Source of the DNA: Chara braunii
Taxonomy: Eukaryota > Streptophyta > Charophyceae > Charales > Characeae
NCBI GenBank assembly: GCA_003427395.1
Contig: BFEA01000385.1
Coordinates: forward strand, 1,220,932-1,270,238
Direction of reading: 5' to 3'
DNA length: 49,307 nucleotides
The notes below the pieces were generated by a model that saw nothing but the letters and a program-made list of their open reading frames with translations, had not been told where the DNA came from and did no database searches. A program made the position numbers and the translations under genes. Within the stretch, counting starts at the first letter, position 1. Each line of letters begins with the position of its first letter. Below, one piece after another: positions 19,092 through 29,059 of this stretch.

Positions 19092-19304
19092 CCTGGAATC
19101 GAGTTGACCACGTACGATGAACAGGGAATGTCTGTTAACTCTGAGCGAGTGGGAATCGAGTTGACCACGTACGTTGCTCCGAGGGAACTTGTGCAGTCTG
19201 TTGTGGGCCCGAGGCGAGGTCCCACTCGCAGCAAAGGGGATTGGAATGAACGCTGGAATGTGGACGTCGTCGTGGAGAGGTACAGGAGTGTCGTGAGTGA
19301 TCTG

Positions 19305-19426
19305 GTTTATCTGCATCTCTGCGTAATACACGTCCAGATTCCGGCGCTGAATCTTATGCAATCCTGTTTATCTGCATCTCTGCGTAATACACGTCCAGAT
19401 TCCGGCGCTGAATCCTATCCAATCCT
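19305..19426. repeat. Two tandem 61-bp repeats
   Basis: GTTTATCTGCATCTCTGCGT begins at 19305 and 19366. The units are nearly identical, differing in the CTTATGCAATCCT versus CCTATCCAATCCT end. A related inverted copy lies at 19785-19885. Confidence 0.9.
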
Positions 19427-19784
19427 CTTTGCTACCCGGACCTAGCCCTAGTTTGTGACGAGGGACGCAGTGTGCACATCTTTGGTGGCAACCGTGGAAG
19501 CAGAGCAACGGAGCGCAACGACCACAGCGGGCGAGAGGTGATGCGTGATGCGTTTACACATGTGTTTGCACACACGTTGATTGATCTACTTGGTATGTCG
19601 AACTCTGCTCGCTGTGTTGAGAAGCATAACATTCCCTCCCTCCTCCCCTCCCCCCACCCCACCCCCCCCAAAAAAAAGAAAAAAAAAGAAAAGCATACCA
19701 TTTACCAATTAACTAACTACACGCTGTTGGTGGGCTGGCCGAAGGGTAGGGTAGGCAGGCAACATAGGTTTTCCTGATGCTCCA

Positions 19785-19885
19785 GGGGCGAGGTTGGAAT
19801 AGCAAAGAGGATTGGTTGGATTCGGCTCCTGAATCTGGACATGTTTTTTGCGTAAGAGATGCAGAAAAGAAGTCCAATCCCGATT
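19785..19885. repeat. Inverted copy of the 61-bp repeat region
   Basis: AGCAAAGAGGATTGG...GGATTC...CTGAATCTGGAC...GAGATGCAG is the reverse complement, with differences, of 19366-19440. The two arms flank about 350 bp and could be the ends of a small TIR element of about 500 bp, with no target duplication recognised. Confidence 0.6.
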
Positions 19886-20238
19886 TCTGCACTTGGTCAC
19901 AAACGCGTCCACATTCAGCCTTCAATATCCAATCCTTCTCTTGGCTGGTGGAACCTGTAACCCCCCCCCAGGCTATCGAGAGCAGAGACTGGCTTCCTGT
20001 TATGCAGAGGGGTTTGGTTTATCGTTTTTGTTTTGGGTGGCAAACAGTAAAAGGCAGCGTAAGGGCTTATGCTCACTCACACGCGCGCTATCTTAAATGA
20101 ATCTGACCGCATTTAAGACCGGACCTGTTTATATCTGGCCGCAATTCCCCCCAGAAATAGGAAAAAAGGGTGCCAGTGTGAGTATATGCCCTAAGGGTAT
20201 CATCGCGGTTTGCCATGCACTTGTAGCCTGTTTGTGCT

Positions 20239-20276
<38 letters not shown>

Positions 20277-20528
20277 GATAAGGGTTTTGAGTGTCATCCG
20301 TTACGAAAAGACTTTCCCTTAAGTGGATATGTGGAAGTACGAAAACGAGGTAAAGGGCGGGCAGAGAGGAGAGGGGGGAAAAGGAAACGGGGAGAAACGA
20401 AAAGGGACTTTGAAGGAACAAGAGACCAGCATGAAAACGGTGCAGAAGAGCAGAAAAGCGGCATTAGCTACCCAAAGGAAATCAGAAAGGAAATGAGAAG
20501 AAGCGTTGGCAGTTCAACGAGGAGGGGT
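19886..20528. other. No recognised gene; poly(T) at about 20242-20272
   Basis: A purine-rich stretch (about 20340-20530) gives an open frame of low complexity with no domain. A T run of about 31 bases lies at 20242-20272. Confidence 0.4.
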
Positions 20529-20652
20529 CAGCTCTTTTGGTCCAATAAATAGGGGTCGAGGGGGCACTGTTTTCAGCTCTTGTGGTCCAATAAATAGGGG
20601 TCGAGGGGGCACTGTTTTCAGCTCTTGTGGTCCAATAAATAGGGGTCGAAGA
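20529..20652. repeat. 2.7 tandem copies of a 45-bp repeat
   Basis: CAGCTCTTNTGGTCCAATAA followed by ATAGGGGTCGAGGGGGCACT and GTTTT begins at 20529, 20574 and 20619. Confidence 0.95.
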
Positions 20653-22500
20653 ACCTATTGATTGGACTGCAGAACTGATGTGTTAATAACCAGTGGCATA
20701 AGGGCAGGGGGCCTGTTGCAGTGTAGGGAAAAGAATTGGGCGATCGACGACCAATTTTGCATTTGCCACACAGGGCTCCTGTGATGTGGACAATTTATAG
20801 GCAGGGGAAAAGAAAAGATTTGGGCAACGTAGTAGAAATAGAATTTTGTCCCAACCCTCTCCCACCCCAGGGACTATCCCTACCCCTCTCGCCAAGACTG
20901 CCATCTGTAGCCTGCCCTCGGTAGTCACGTATGCCAGCTGCCTCACCGCTCCCTTTTCACCTGAGTTTCTTCGAACCAGGATCTTCCCTGTCTGGATTTT
21001 CCCCTTTTTGCCTTCCCGTGCCAGTCTGCATTGATTTCTTTCCTGATCAGATCCCTGAGAATGCCTTCTGCCTGCTTCTCAGGCAAGCCTCCCGTCGAAT
21101 CTCCACTCATTCTTGTCCTTCCAAATTAAACCCATATCATGCGCGCCCTCCCCACTTGGGCCACGTATCCCGAACCTTTGGCCGGTGGAGTGCCTCGGGG
21201 ACATGGACATGGCCTAGCAGAACCCACCGTTCTCCTGTGAACTCTTCTGCCTGAGAAGTTAACCCAGTAGGTATCACATCAGCTTGACCATTTCCTGGAC
21301 CTTGGGCACGGCCGCCACAAGTGATGTGCCACAAGTGGTGTACAGTCTCTCTCATAGGGACAGCACATTATGCATCCAGGTCGGGTCCGCGAGGACCGTC
21401 TGATGGACTTGAATTTTTGTCGTCCGATGGGGGTGGGATCGGAGGCACCCAGGTCCGGAAGTTTGCTGGAAGAAAAAGGGCGGCGACGATCTCTCAACAC
21501 AGATCCAGTTACAGCAGTCACAGGATTCCTGAACCTCCTTCATGCCCTTCTCTGCCAACCACCTGGCCACCGGTAACACCAAGTGCTGACTGTAGCCAAA
21601 GGAGAGATGCTGTCTTGTCTTTTGGGATGGATTTATTGTGAGCTGTTCCCAGATCCTTGACATGTCTTCTTGGTGTTGGTTAATTATCTAAATGGACGAG
21701 GGATTTCGCCCATTTGGAGAAGAGTCTCATAAGGAGTTCAATTTTCAAGCCTTGTGGAATTTTGGTTTATGAACCTGGGTATCTTGCTCGGTTCAGGGTT
21801 TGGACCGCAGGAGGTCAGACAGGGGCGGAGGGTGGAGAGTGCCCGAGGTTCCGAGGAAGGTAGGTAGGTCCTAACCGCGGCCGAATGAGGCCGGTGTCAG
21901 GCCGTACGAGGTCGAGGTCTGTGGCTCTGTGAATTAGGGATGGAAGGAAGTGGGGTAGTTAGTAGCATAGGTGGTTAGCTGGTCGCATAGCATCAGATTT
22001 AGGGGGTCTGTCAGAACAGGGCAGTAGGCGGGGTGAGGTAGAGTCGCCTATGTGTGTTTGTTTGTGATAAGATTGTGTTGAATCAGCGTGTGCAGAGAAT
22101 GTGCTCCTAAGCAGAACTGGCTGATGCTGCCAGGATAACTCTGGGTGGGTTGAAGTGTGAGGACCCCGGCGTCGACTTTGAATTTGGCAATATAAATTCT
22201 GATCGTTTTCTGAAAACAAAAAGAAATGGAAAAAAAGGAACGGATACTCCAACAGTGTTTACACATTCACTGTTTTTTTCTTTTTGTTTTACACACACTG
22301 GTTTTTGTTTTTGTCTTTTTTGGCCCAATGGACCGGATCAACTCTGTTCTTTTTTTTTTTTTTTTTTTTTTTGAAGTTAATTTGGATTCTGGAACAAGAG
22401 CATAGGATCAGATATTAAACTGATCAGAACAGCTACTACACTTTATACTTGATGTCAGCGAAAATGCCGAGAAAGGTATACAACAGTACTGTACACACAG
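20653..22500. other. No recognised gene
   Basis: No convincing coding region, RNA or transposon was recognised. A T run lies at about 22351-22372. Confidence 0.4.
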
Positions 22501-22995
22501 TGGGCCTCGCTGCACTACTCTTGACTCGTGCAATTTCGAGAGCGCTGCACTGCTCCACTAACTCATGAATTGGCCTGTCGAAATCGACCTCACAACTCTT
22601 GAAATTGTCGCGAGTTGCTGTTGCTGCACTGCCTCTTCAAAATCACTCTTGAAAGTGCTCTTCAAGAGCCGTCAGAGCGGACTCATGTAAGGCGCTCTTG
22701 AATTTTCAAGAGCACCAGCCTGCAACATGGTGTTTTTTTTTTAAGGGTGCTCATGAGAACCCTTGGAACGCCGCCTACTTTCAAGAGCGCACCTCAAGTC
22801 TGGGCGGACACCCCAGGCTGGCCGTGTCCTTCAGTGCTTTTGAAAAGCACTACTGGACAGCAAGTGTGTTTCAAGAGCTTGGCATTCTAGAGTAATTGGA
22901 GCCATGACCCCATTTTGGACCTTTTCAAGAGTCTGACAGCTATTGAAACACTCTTGCTTTTTTTTTCACGAGTCAAGAGTCGTGCAGCGAGACCC
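22501..22995. mobile_element. TIR element with repeated CTCTTGAA motifs (495 bp)
   Basis: The first 30 bases (TGGGCCTCGCTGCACTACTC and onward) and the last 30 are inverted copies with two mismatches. Inside, at least seven exact CTCTTGAA or TTCAAGAG octamers occur in both orientations, like the subterminal transposase-binding motifs of hAT or CACTA elements. No transposase frame is present and no clear target-site duplication was seen, so the superfamily is undecided. Confidence 0.75.
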
Positions 22996-23025
22996 AGTTG
23001 TCCCTTGCCGCATCTACACTAAACT

Positions 23026-23330
23026 CTCGAAAAGTCGAGCGTAGTGCATCGGAGCATAGTGCATCGCTCAACTTACTCTCGATTGGCACTCTCGAGAAAC
23101 CCCTTTGAGAGTTGTCAGACCACACACTAGTAGAAGGGCACTCTCGAAACGTCCAGAGTCGCCCGCCTGCAGCATCTCCTTTTTCTAGGCTCCTCTTGCG
23201 TCGCCCACTTTCGGGCTCATTTTTTCCATTGTCGCCCCGAGGTCCTGTCCCGGTGGGCAGACCAGCCTGGACTTGTGCTCCAGCGTTGTCTTCACACTAT
23301 CGAATAATCAGAGTGTTTTCCACAGTCACG
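23026..23330. repeat. Diverged relative of the adjacent TIR element
   Basis: The order GCCTGCAGCAT, CGCCCACTTTC, GAGGTC...GGGCAGACC and AGCCTGG parallels 22715-22830. Here the recurrent motif is CTCTCGAAA instead of CTCTTGAA. It is best read as a second, diverged member of the same family placed in tandem. Confidence 0.5.
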
Positions 23331-23413
23331 AGTTCGAGATGAAGTACAGTGATGGCGTGGTTTTCGAGAATCTCTCAGGACTGACAGCTCGAATATGGAT
23401 GCGGATAGAATGG

Positions 23414-23415
<2 letters not shown>

Positions 23416-23456
<41 letters not shown>
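23416..23456. repeat. (TAA)n microsatellite
   Basis: About 13 TAA units. Confidence 0.9.
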
Positions 23457-23458
<2 letters not shown>

Positions 23459-23826
23459 TCTACAGCGGAGGCATGGGCTGTTGGCAACAGCCAGAATATA
23501 CAATGATGTGCTGCCCGCCCACAAAAGCGAAGGTATGGGGCGAGGGACCACCACACAGGCCCATGACAACCCTGACAAATCAGGCAAGCTAACAGAGTGT
23601 GAGGTCGGTGTGTGTGTGACCTTCAGAGGTCATTTCTATATAGCGCACATAAGCTTTCCAAGTCAATATCACTGGCAAAATGATTTATTATTTTTTTAAA
23701 TGGCAAAATGACTTTATTTTTTGGCCAGGCGTACTGGGGATCATGGTGTGCACAGGGCAAGGAAACTACTACCTGGCGTTTATCACACACTGACAAGCCA
23801 GTTTGGGCGACTAAGGAAGGTGTGGC
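23457..23826. other. No recognised gene
   Basis: Nothing recognised on either strand. Confidence 0.4.
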
Positions 23827-24012
23827 ATGTCTGCTGGTGGAGCAGCTGCCATGTGTAGCTCTTCAACCATGAAGAGGATACTATCAGAAAGCAGAGTGTT
23901 CAGCAGCACCCGCAGCATAAACTCTTCAGCTCTCGCTGCGGAAGCCGCAAGCGAAGTGTCCCACAGCATGAACTCTTCAGCACTCACTGCCGAAGTTGCA
24001 AGCTCAGTGTAG
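23827..24012 (+). CDS. Small open frame with two 17-residue repeats, doubtful
   Basis: A 61-codon ATG frame ends in two units of exactly 51 bp (from 23911 and 23962) whose products share the pattern S-[IM]-N-S-S-A-L-x-A-E-x-A-S. The in-frame unit length may be chance. No domain, signal peptide or neighbouring gene supports a function. It could equally be a minisatellite. Confidence 0.2.
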   Translation: MSAGGAAAMCSSSTMKRILSESRVFSSTRSINSSALAAEAASEVSHSMNSSALTAEVASSV

Positions 24013-24129
24013 TGTGTATTATCGACGGTGCCAACAAGTTTTTTGCCTTGGTGCTGGAAACTGGAACTTCCCTGGCAAAGCTTCTAAGCAATCCGGTGTT
24101 CTCAAGGTACCAGTGCGACTCCACTTTTT

Positions 24130-24270
24130 GAACACGGTGTCCTGGCTGTAGTGGCTAAGGGACTTGGCTCTTGAGGCCGAAGTTGCCGGTTCGAATCTGT
24201 GCTTGCACGGAGGAGGACTTAGGCCCAGTCGTACGGAATCCGTACTACCTGCAACATCTCTGGCACACTG
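24130..24270 (+). mobile_element. tRNA-like SINE head
   Basis: TGGCTGTAGTGG (about 24142-24153) resembles an RNA polymerase III A box and GGTTCGAATCTG (about 24188-24199) matches the B-box consensus well. They are about 45 bp apart as in tRNA genes. The flanking acceptor stem does not pair convincingly, which favours a SINE head over a functional tRNA. The 3' end was not located. Confidence 0.55.
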
Positions 24271-24560
24271 TCGAAAACGACTGGCGGTGCCAGCCATAAG
24301 GAGAGAAAAGAGGGCGCCACTGCCTGTTCAGCGCCGCTTGGGCGTGCAGTGCAAATCCGCCACAGCGAAAAGAGGCTTTTGGATGTACTGGTCCTGTAAA
24401 CCACCAGTACTTCGCCCGGCCATTTCCTGTAAACCGCCAGTACTTCGGCCGACCGTTTTTTGTCCGACACAGTCCCGCAAGTTTTGTGCCTCGACCAACA
24501 GGGGCAGAATGGCTGGTGGCGCCAGACCAAAAGGAGGCCTGCACTGGTTCGTTCTTCATG
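24271..24560. repeat. Repeat family shared with 26193-26566
   Basis: GGCTGGTGGCGCCAGAC-type words (about 24281 and 24511) recur near 26280. TGTAAACCACCAGTACTTCG and TGTAAACCGCCAGTACTTCG (about 24396 and 24427) are tandem 31-bp units that resemble the ends of the TTAA-flanked elements at 1177 and 3053. Confidence 0.5.
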
Positions 24561-25120
24561 TCTTTTAGCGTCCAGGACGTTTCTAGCCTCGGGAGAAGAG
24601 GCTGGGAAGTACTGGGGTTGAAGAAGCAGAACTCTAATGGTATGATGGTGATATCATGGTCGAATTTGATCGCCTTCTGTTTTGAGATTTTTCGTGAGGG
24701 CGTATCGCATGAAACCCTCTTGCTGGACTCCTGGAGATCACAAAGAAGATGGGAGGAGGATATTAGGCAGGACCTGATGGGGACTTTGGAGGACGACTAT
24801 ACGGGAAGGTAGACGGAAATGTGAGGGGCCGAAGTAAAAGGAGAATGGGAGGAGGGATGGGGTAGGAAAAGAATAAGGAAGAGGGAGTAATAGAACAGGG
24901 GGTGTAAACATGCAGGAAGACAGTCAATCCCCTGAAACTAGGGCAATCGATGCCGTTCAATAACCAGCCAGCTCGGTGAGTATATATGTACAAATGAGAC
25001 GCAGGACCTGTTCCCCAGCAAGTCCCCCGCTACTAGATTGTCATCGTGAAGTGCGGAGGCCACCCCCAGGAGGATGCTCGTATGACCTCCTGGGGAGGTT
25101 CCGTGGTGATTTTTCAAAAT
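24561..25120. other. No recognised gene
   Basis: Purine-rich sequence with no recognisable coding region. Confidence 0.4.
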
Positions 25121-25166
25121 ACAAACAAACAAACAAACAAACAAACAAACAAAAAAACAAACAAAG
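25121..25166. repeat. (CAAA)n microsatellite
   Basis: About ten CAAA units with a short A-run interruption. A GGGAGAGAAA array follows at about 25245-25285. Confidence 0.85.
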
Positions 25167-25560
25167 CGAAGAAAAAAGAAAATGCAGGCCGTAAAAAGTG
25201 GATACATGGGAGAACCAACATGATGTGGAAATGATAGGGCAAAAGGGAGAGAAAGGGAGAGAAAGGGAGAGAAGGGAGAGAAAGGGAGAGAAAGAGAATG
25301 CTGACAAGGAAGGAGTCGATCATGTGGGGGCATGGAAGCAGAGGAGGATAGCCAACACATGACCAGAAAACGGAACATAATCTGGCTTCACTTGGCAGCA
25401 ACAAGTCTCGGTTGGCATAGCTGCTTGACACAGGCACTCCTGAGCACGGCCTGGACGACATGGGAGCAAAGATTCTGGTACCGCTAACGTGTCCTTAGCG
25501 AACCACGACGGAGGACGTTGTGTAAGGGACTGGCACAGGCTTTGGGATCCGTTAGTTGTT

Positions 25561-25690
25561 CAGGAATTAATTTTCTGCTTGTTTTCTGCTTCTTTTTTTT
25601 TTTCTTTTTCAGGAATTAATTTTCTGCGTGTTTTCTGCTTTTTTTCTTTTTTCTTTCAGGAATTAATTTTCTGCGTGTTTTCTGCTTTAA
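25561..25690. repeat. Three copies of a 30-bp word separated by pyrimidine tracts
   Basis: CAGGAATTAATTTTCTGC followed by TGTTTTCTGCTT begins at 25561, 25610 and 25657. T/C-rich tracts of 15-20 bp separate the copies. Confidence 0.9.
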
Positions 25691-26185
25691 TGTCTGTAAA
25701 TCCGTGTTCTTTTCGTTGAAAATTTTAACTCGTGAGACTTCCCCAAGTTGGCGACATGTGATATCTGGTAAACCAGGAACAGAAGTATGGCCCTCGCAAT
25801 ACACAGTACACCCAGTACATAATCAAGTGTTTGTGAGCTCGGCCTCTTCGCTGCCTGAGAAGTACGGTGTGTGTGTGTGTGTGTGTGTGAGACTGACCTC
25901 TTCAATAAGTGGCGACTGAGTCAACATACAGGACCATACCATTGGAAGCGACGGCAATGCGTGACGACAGACTAGAAAGGAGAGAGAGAGAGAAGTACGG
26001 GCCAGAGTGGTTGAAACTTGAAAACTCCGATTTGGAATGGGAAAGTGTGTAACTTCGATGTGTTGATGGAGCACTAAGCAGTTTCTGTGGTCCGTTCGAC
26101 AAAGTGGGTTTCGACATGCAACACTGGCAGTCAGTTGTGGCCTTGGGGTGGGGATGGTTAATTTATCTACCAGTCAGATAAGTAT
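25691..26185. other. No recognised gene
   Basis: A short GT microsatellite (about 25866-25888) is the only landmark. Confidence 0.4.
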
Positions 26186-26192
26186 CCCGTAA

Positions 26193-26501
26193 ACCACTAG
26201 TACACGGTGCTTAGCCTTGCAGAATAAGTTTGTTGCCTACTCTGAAAATTTTGCGGTTCGGGCCTACCGGAACACAATGGCTGGCGGCGCCAGCCAAGAA
26301 AGGGAAGAAGTCTGCTGCTGGCAGTTCAGAAAAGCTTGGTCCATCGTGCAGCGCCGCCAGTGCCCCAGGCCCTCATAACCCTAAATAGTAGGTTGGCCTA
26401 AGGATCATATGCATAGGGCTTCAGAATTATTGAGAGGCCGACCTCACTTGTTCACTCCAGCCCAGGCTTCATCCGGATGTCCCTTCAGGTTTGGGAACGG
26501 G

Positions 26502-26532
<31 letters not shown>

Positions 26533-26566
26533 GGTTCGCGGAGGAGGCTCGTAGGGTACTGGTGGT
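26193..26566. mobile_element. Candidate third member of the TTAA element family
   Basis: The left end ACCACTAGTACACGG and the inverted right end ACCACCAGTACCC match the ends of the 205-bp and 819-bp elements. TTAA follows the right end (26567-26570), but the left flank is GTAA, one base off. It contains a poly(A) run (about 26502-26530) and the GGCGGCGCCAGCC word shared with 24281-24520. Confidence 0.5.
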
Positions 26567-26576
26567 TTAACGTACT

Positions 26577-26644
26577 AGGATATTGGGTCTCTTTTTTTTA
26601 ATGTCAAAAAAAAAAAAAAAAAAAAAGGATATTGGGTCTCTTTT
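26577..26644. repeat. Poly(A) tract between 19-bp direct repeats
   Basis: AGGATATTGGGTCTCTTTT at 26577-26595 is repeated exactly at 26626-26644. The 30 bp between are T-rich, then AATGTC, then about 20 A, as expected for a plus-strand retroposon reduced to its tail. Confidence 0.9.
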
Positions 26645-28072
26645 ACGTCTGGACACGAGAAATGGAGAAAGGTGGGTGTGGACCCTGAGCCTATCGACAC
26701 CCTTTAATTCTTTGCCAGTGAGTTGTGCTGTTTGAATGGCATGGGAGGGAGAGGGAATCACAAGAAAGAAAATGAAAAAAGGGAGTTGAGCTGAAACAGC
26801 AAGGAAGGACATGGTGGTTGTCTGTGTTGAGCGGCTGGAGTTGGGGTAGGGAGTGTAGATAGCAACACCACCAAGGGAGGCCCATGGGAGTAGTGCTCTT
26901 ACGCGTAGGCTCTTTCAGAGTTTCACTGTGTCTAGGTCTTTGTTCCCATAAGGCACAACAGGTTGAGATAATATGCACTGAATTTCAAATCTTATCATAA
27001 GTGGGGCCCACCGCTTAGGGGCATCTGACAGATCCAGAATCACATGACGTACATGAGAGGAAGCGCGAAGTGGGAAAGCCATGACTGACCAACTGTCTGC
27101 GCGGCTATCGGATGCAGCACTTTCCAGAGTAGCGTGATGAGCTGCTGTTCTCTGAGTCTATGGTGCCTTGTCTCCTCTAAGCTAAATGATTCTGTTCGAG
27201 CCGCAGGTTTCAGTGACTGATTGCCAGAGGTGCAGGACTTCTTTTTCTTTTTTCCTTTTTCTTTTGCAGGACTTCTGACGTTCGATGATTCCCTTGCAGT
27301 GGTCATCTGCTGTCAGTGCTGATCTGTTCCTTGTTGTGGCAGTGTCCGCAGTAGTATAGCATAATGTATTGCGCCGCTTTCAGCGTCTCAAGGGGTGATA
27401 CATGTCAGTAGATTTTGGAAATCATCAGCCCTAGATCGACGATTTATAAAAGAAAGAGTTTCTTCCCTGGAAGCCGTCTCCTCCGGTTTGACTGCTGATC
27501 AATTTGTTGAGGAGGAACCCAGTCCATGTTGCTAAATGGTACTCTCATGAATTGTGGACAAACACGCCTGAGTTCAAATCCAGATGAATAAAATAAAATC
27601 CGCAATTACCTGGGAGCTGTCAGTTTCATGATAATCCCATGAGCCGTGATAACATACATCACAAATGCGAAAAAAAGGAGGAAGAAAAAAACAAATGCAG
27701 CCCCATGTGGCTGAACCGTCACATGCCCATCTCAGATAGGCATTGCACAGAACCAAGGAATCCCCGAACTGTGAGAAAACAACAATGTGATGCAGCAGAA
27801 GACTGAAAATGCACAGATCTGACTCATCAGACTCAGGACATGACATATACATACATCATCATGCAGGGAGATGGGCAAGGCGGCTCATAGACAGAAGAGA
27901 AAGGCCGCCTTGCCTGACACTCAGAGTAGATGGGGGAGGAGACAAAGGTGGGATGAAGAAGAAGAGATTGCAACTCAATGTGTCTGCCGAATGATAATAG
28001 TCTCTCACAATAGTCCCAAAACGGTGTCCCAATCTTGTGTCGGAGTCTGGGCATACCACTATGATAGTCTCC

Positions 28073-28075
<3 letters not shown>
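26645..28075. other. No recognised gene; small direct repeats and a weak B-box
   Basis: TGCAGGACTTCT occurs at 27231-27242 and 27265-27276 around a T/C tract. GAGTTCAAATCCAG near 27571 resembles a tRNA B box, with an A-box-like TTGCTAAATGG about 40 bp before it; this is a weak SINE-head candidate. No coding region was recognised. Confidence 0.4.
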
Positions 28076-28142
<67 letters not shown>

Positions 28143-28257
28143 NNNNNNNNNNNNNNNNNNNNNNNNNNNNNNNNNNNNNNNNNNNNNNNNNNNNNNNNNN
28201 NNNNNNNNNNNNNNNNNNNNNNNNNNNNNNNNNNNNNNNNNNNNNNNNNNNNNNNNN

Positions 28258-28290
<33 letters not shown>
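28076..28290. repeat. (CT)n - 115-base N gap - (CA)n
   Basis: CT repeats run to 28142, N occupies 28143-28257 and CA repeats follow to 28290. The true array may be longer or shorter than shown. Confidence 0.95.
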
Positions 28291-28291
<1 letters not shown>

Positions 28292-28439
28292 AGATACTGA
28301 CCGCTGAAAGATGGGAGTCTTGAGCTGTCCATGTTGCAGGTGGGAAGGGTTGCCTGTGCCCGGTGATAGAGAACTGCCACCCACAGGTGAGTCCTAGCCT
28401 CTGTTTATTCTCCTGGTCCACCTAACCTCCTAATCCTCC

Positions 28440-29034
28440 AGTGCTAATCCTGCGTTTGCTCCTCAAACACTGCAGACTAGCAGAGCCTCCACTGAGCACT
28501 GGGCCTGCTAGAGGCCGCATTGGCCTATGTCCTGGGCCGTTCGTTCGCATCTTGGGGCGATGGTCCAGGCCTTTGAAGTCCTGGTCCTGCTGCATTTGCC
28601 CATAACGGCCTGCTTGGGTCCCTACTGCATGCCCAGGCTCCTCTGCAGATGCAGCAGAGGTGTCCCATAAAAGACAAGGGTTGGGCCAAGTACTACCAGA
28701 CAAACCTGGCCCCCTGTCCTGATGTGCCCAAAACTTGGCTAGGCCTGAATCAGTGCAAACAGGCTGAAAAGTTGACACAAGCCCAAATGACACATTCCAG
28801 ACGGGACACAACCTGGAACAGACTAAATTCTTGTGAAATATAGAAAATAATCTCATAAAAATGAAGACTCCCCCCAAGAACACACTCCCACGGCCCGTAT
28901 CCCCCACCTGACCCAAGCAGGTCCAAAAGTTGGCCATGGCCTTGGGATGTGCCCGAAATGACATCCCTGCGGCTCAGGGCCTGAGCTGATGCAATGTCGG
29001 GCCCTAGAGGGCCCCGTGCGGTAGCCGTGCATGC
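28440..29034 (-). mobile_element. Probable LTR of the minus-strand gypsy remnant
   Basis: On the minus strand, just after the integrase/chromodomain-like frame, a purine tract AAGGGGGGCAG (about 29035-29050) is followed by TGTGGCATGCACGG, the arrangement of polypurine tract and LTR start in Ty3/gypsy elements. An AATAAA word lies farther along (about 28401-28408). The far end and the partner LTR were not found, so the extent is a guess. Confidence 0.4.
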
Positions 29035-29059
29035 CACACTGCCCCCCTTGAAGTACTGA

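Noticed and set aside
28422-28964. A 180-codon minus-strand frame
   Set aside because: It lies in the probable LTR next to the gypsy remnant, has no recognisable domain and is probably fortuitous.
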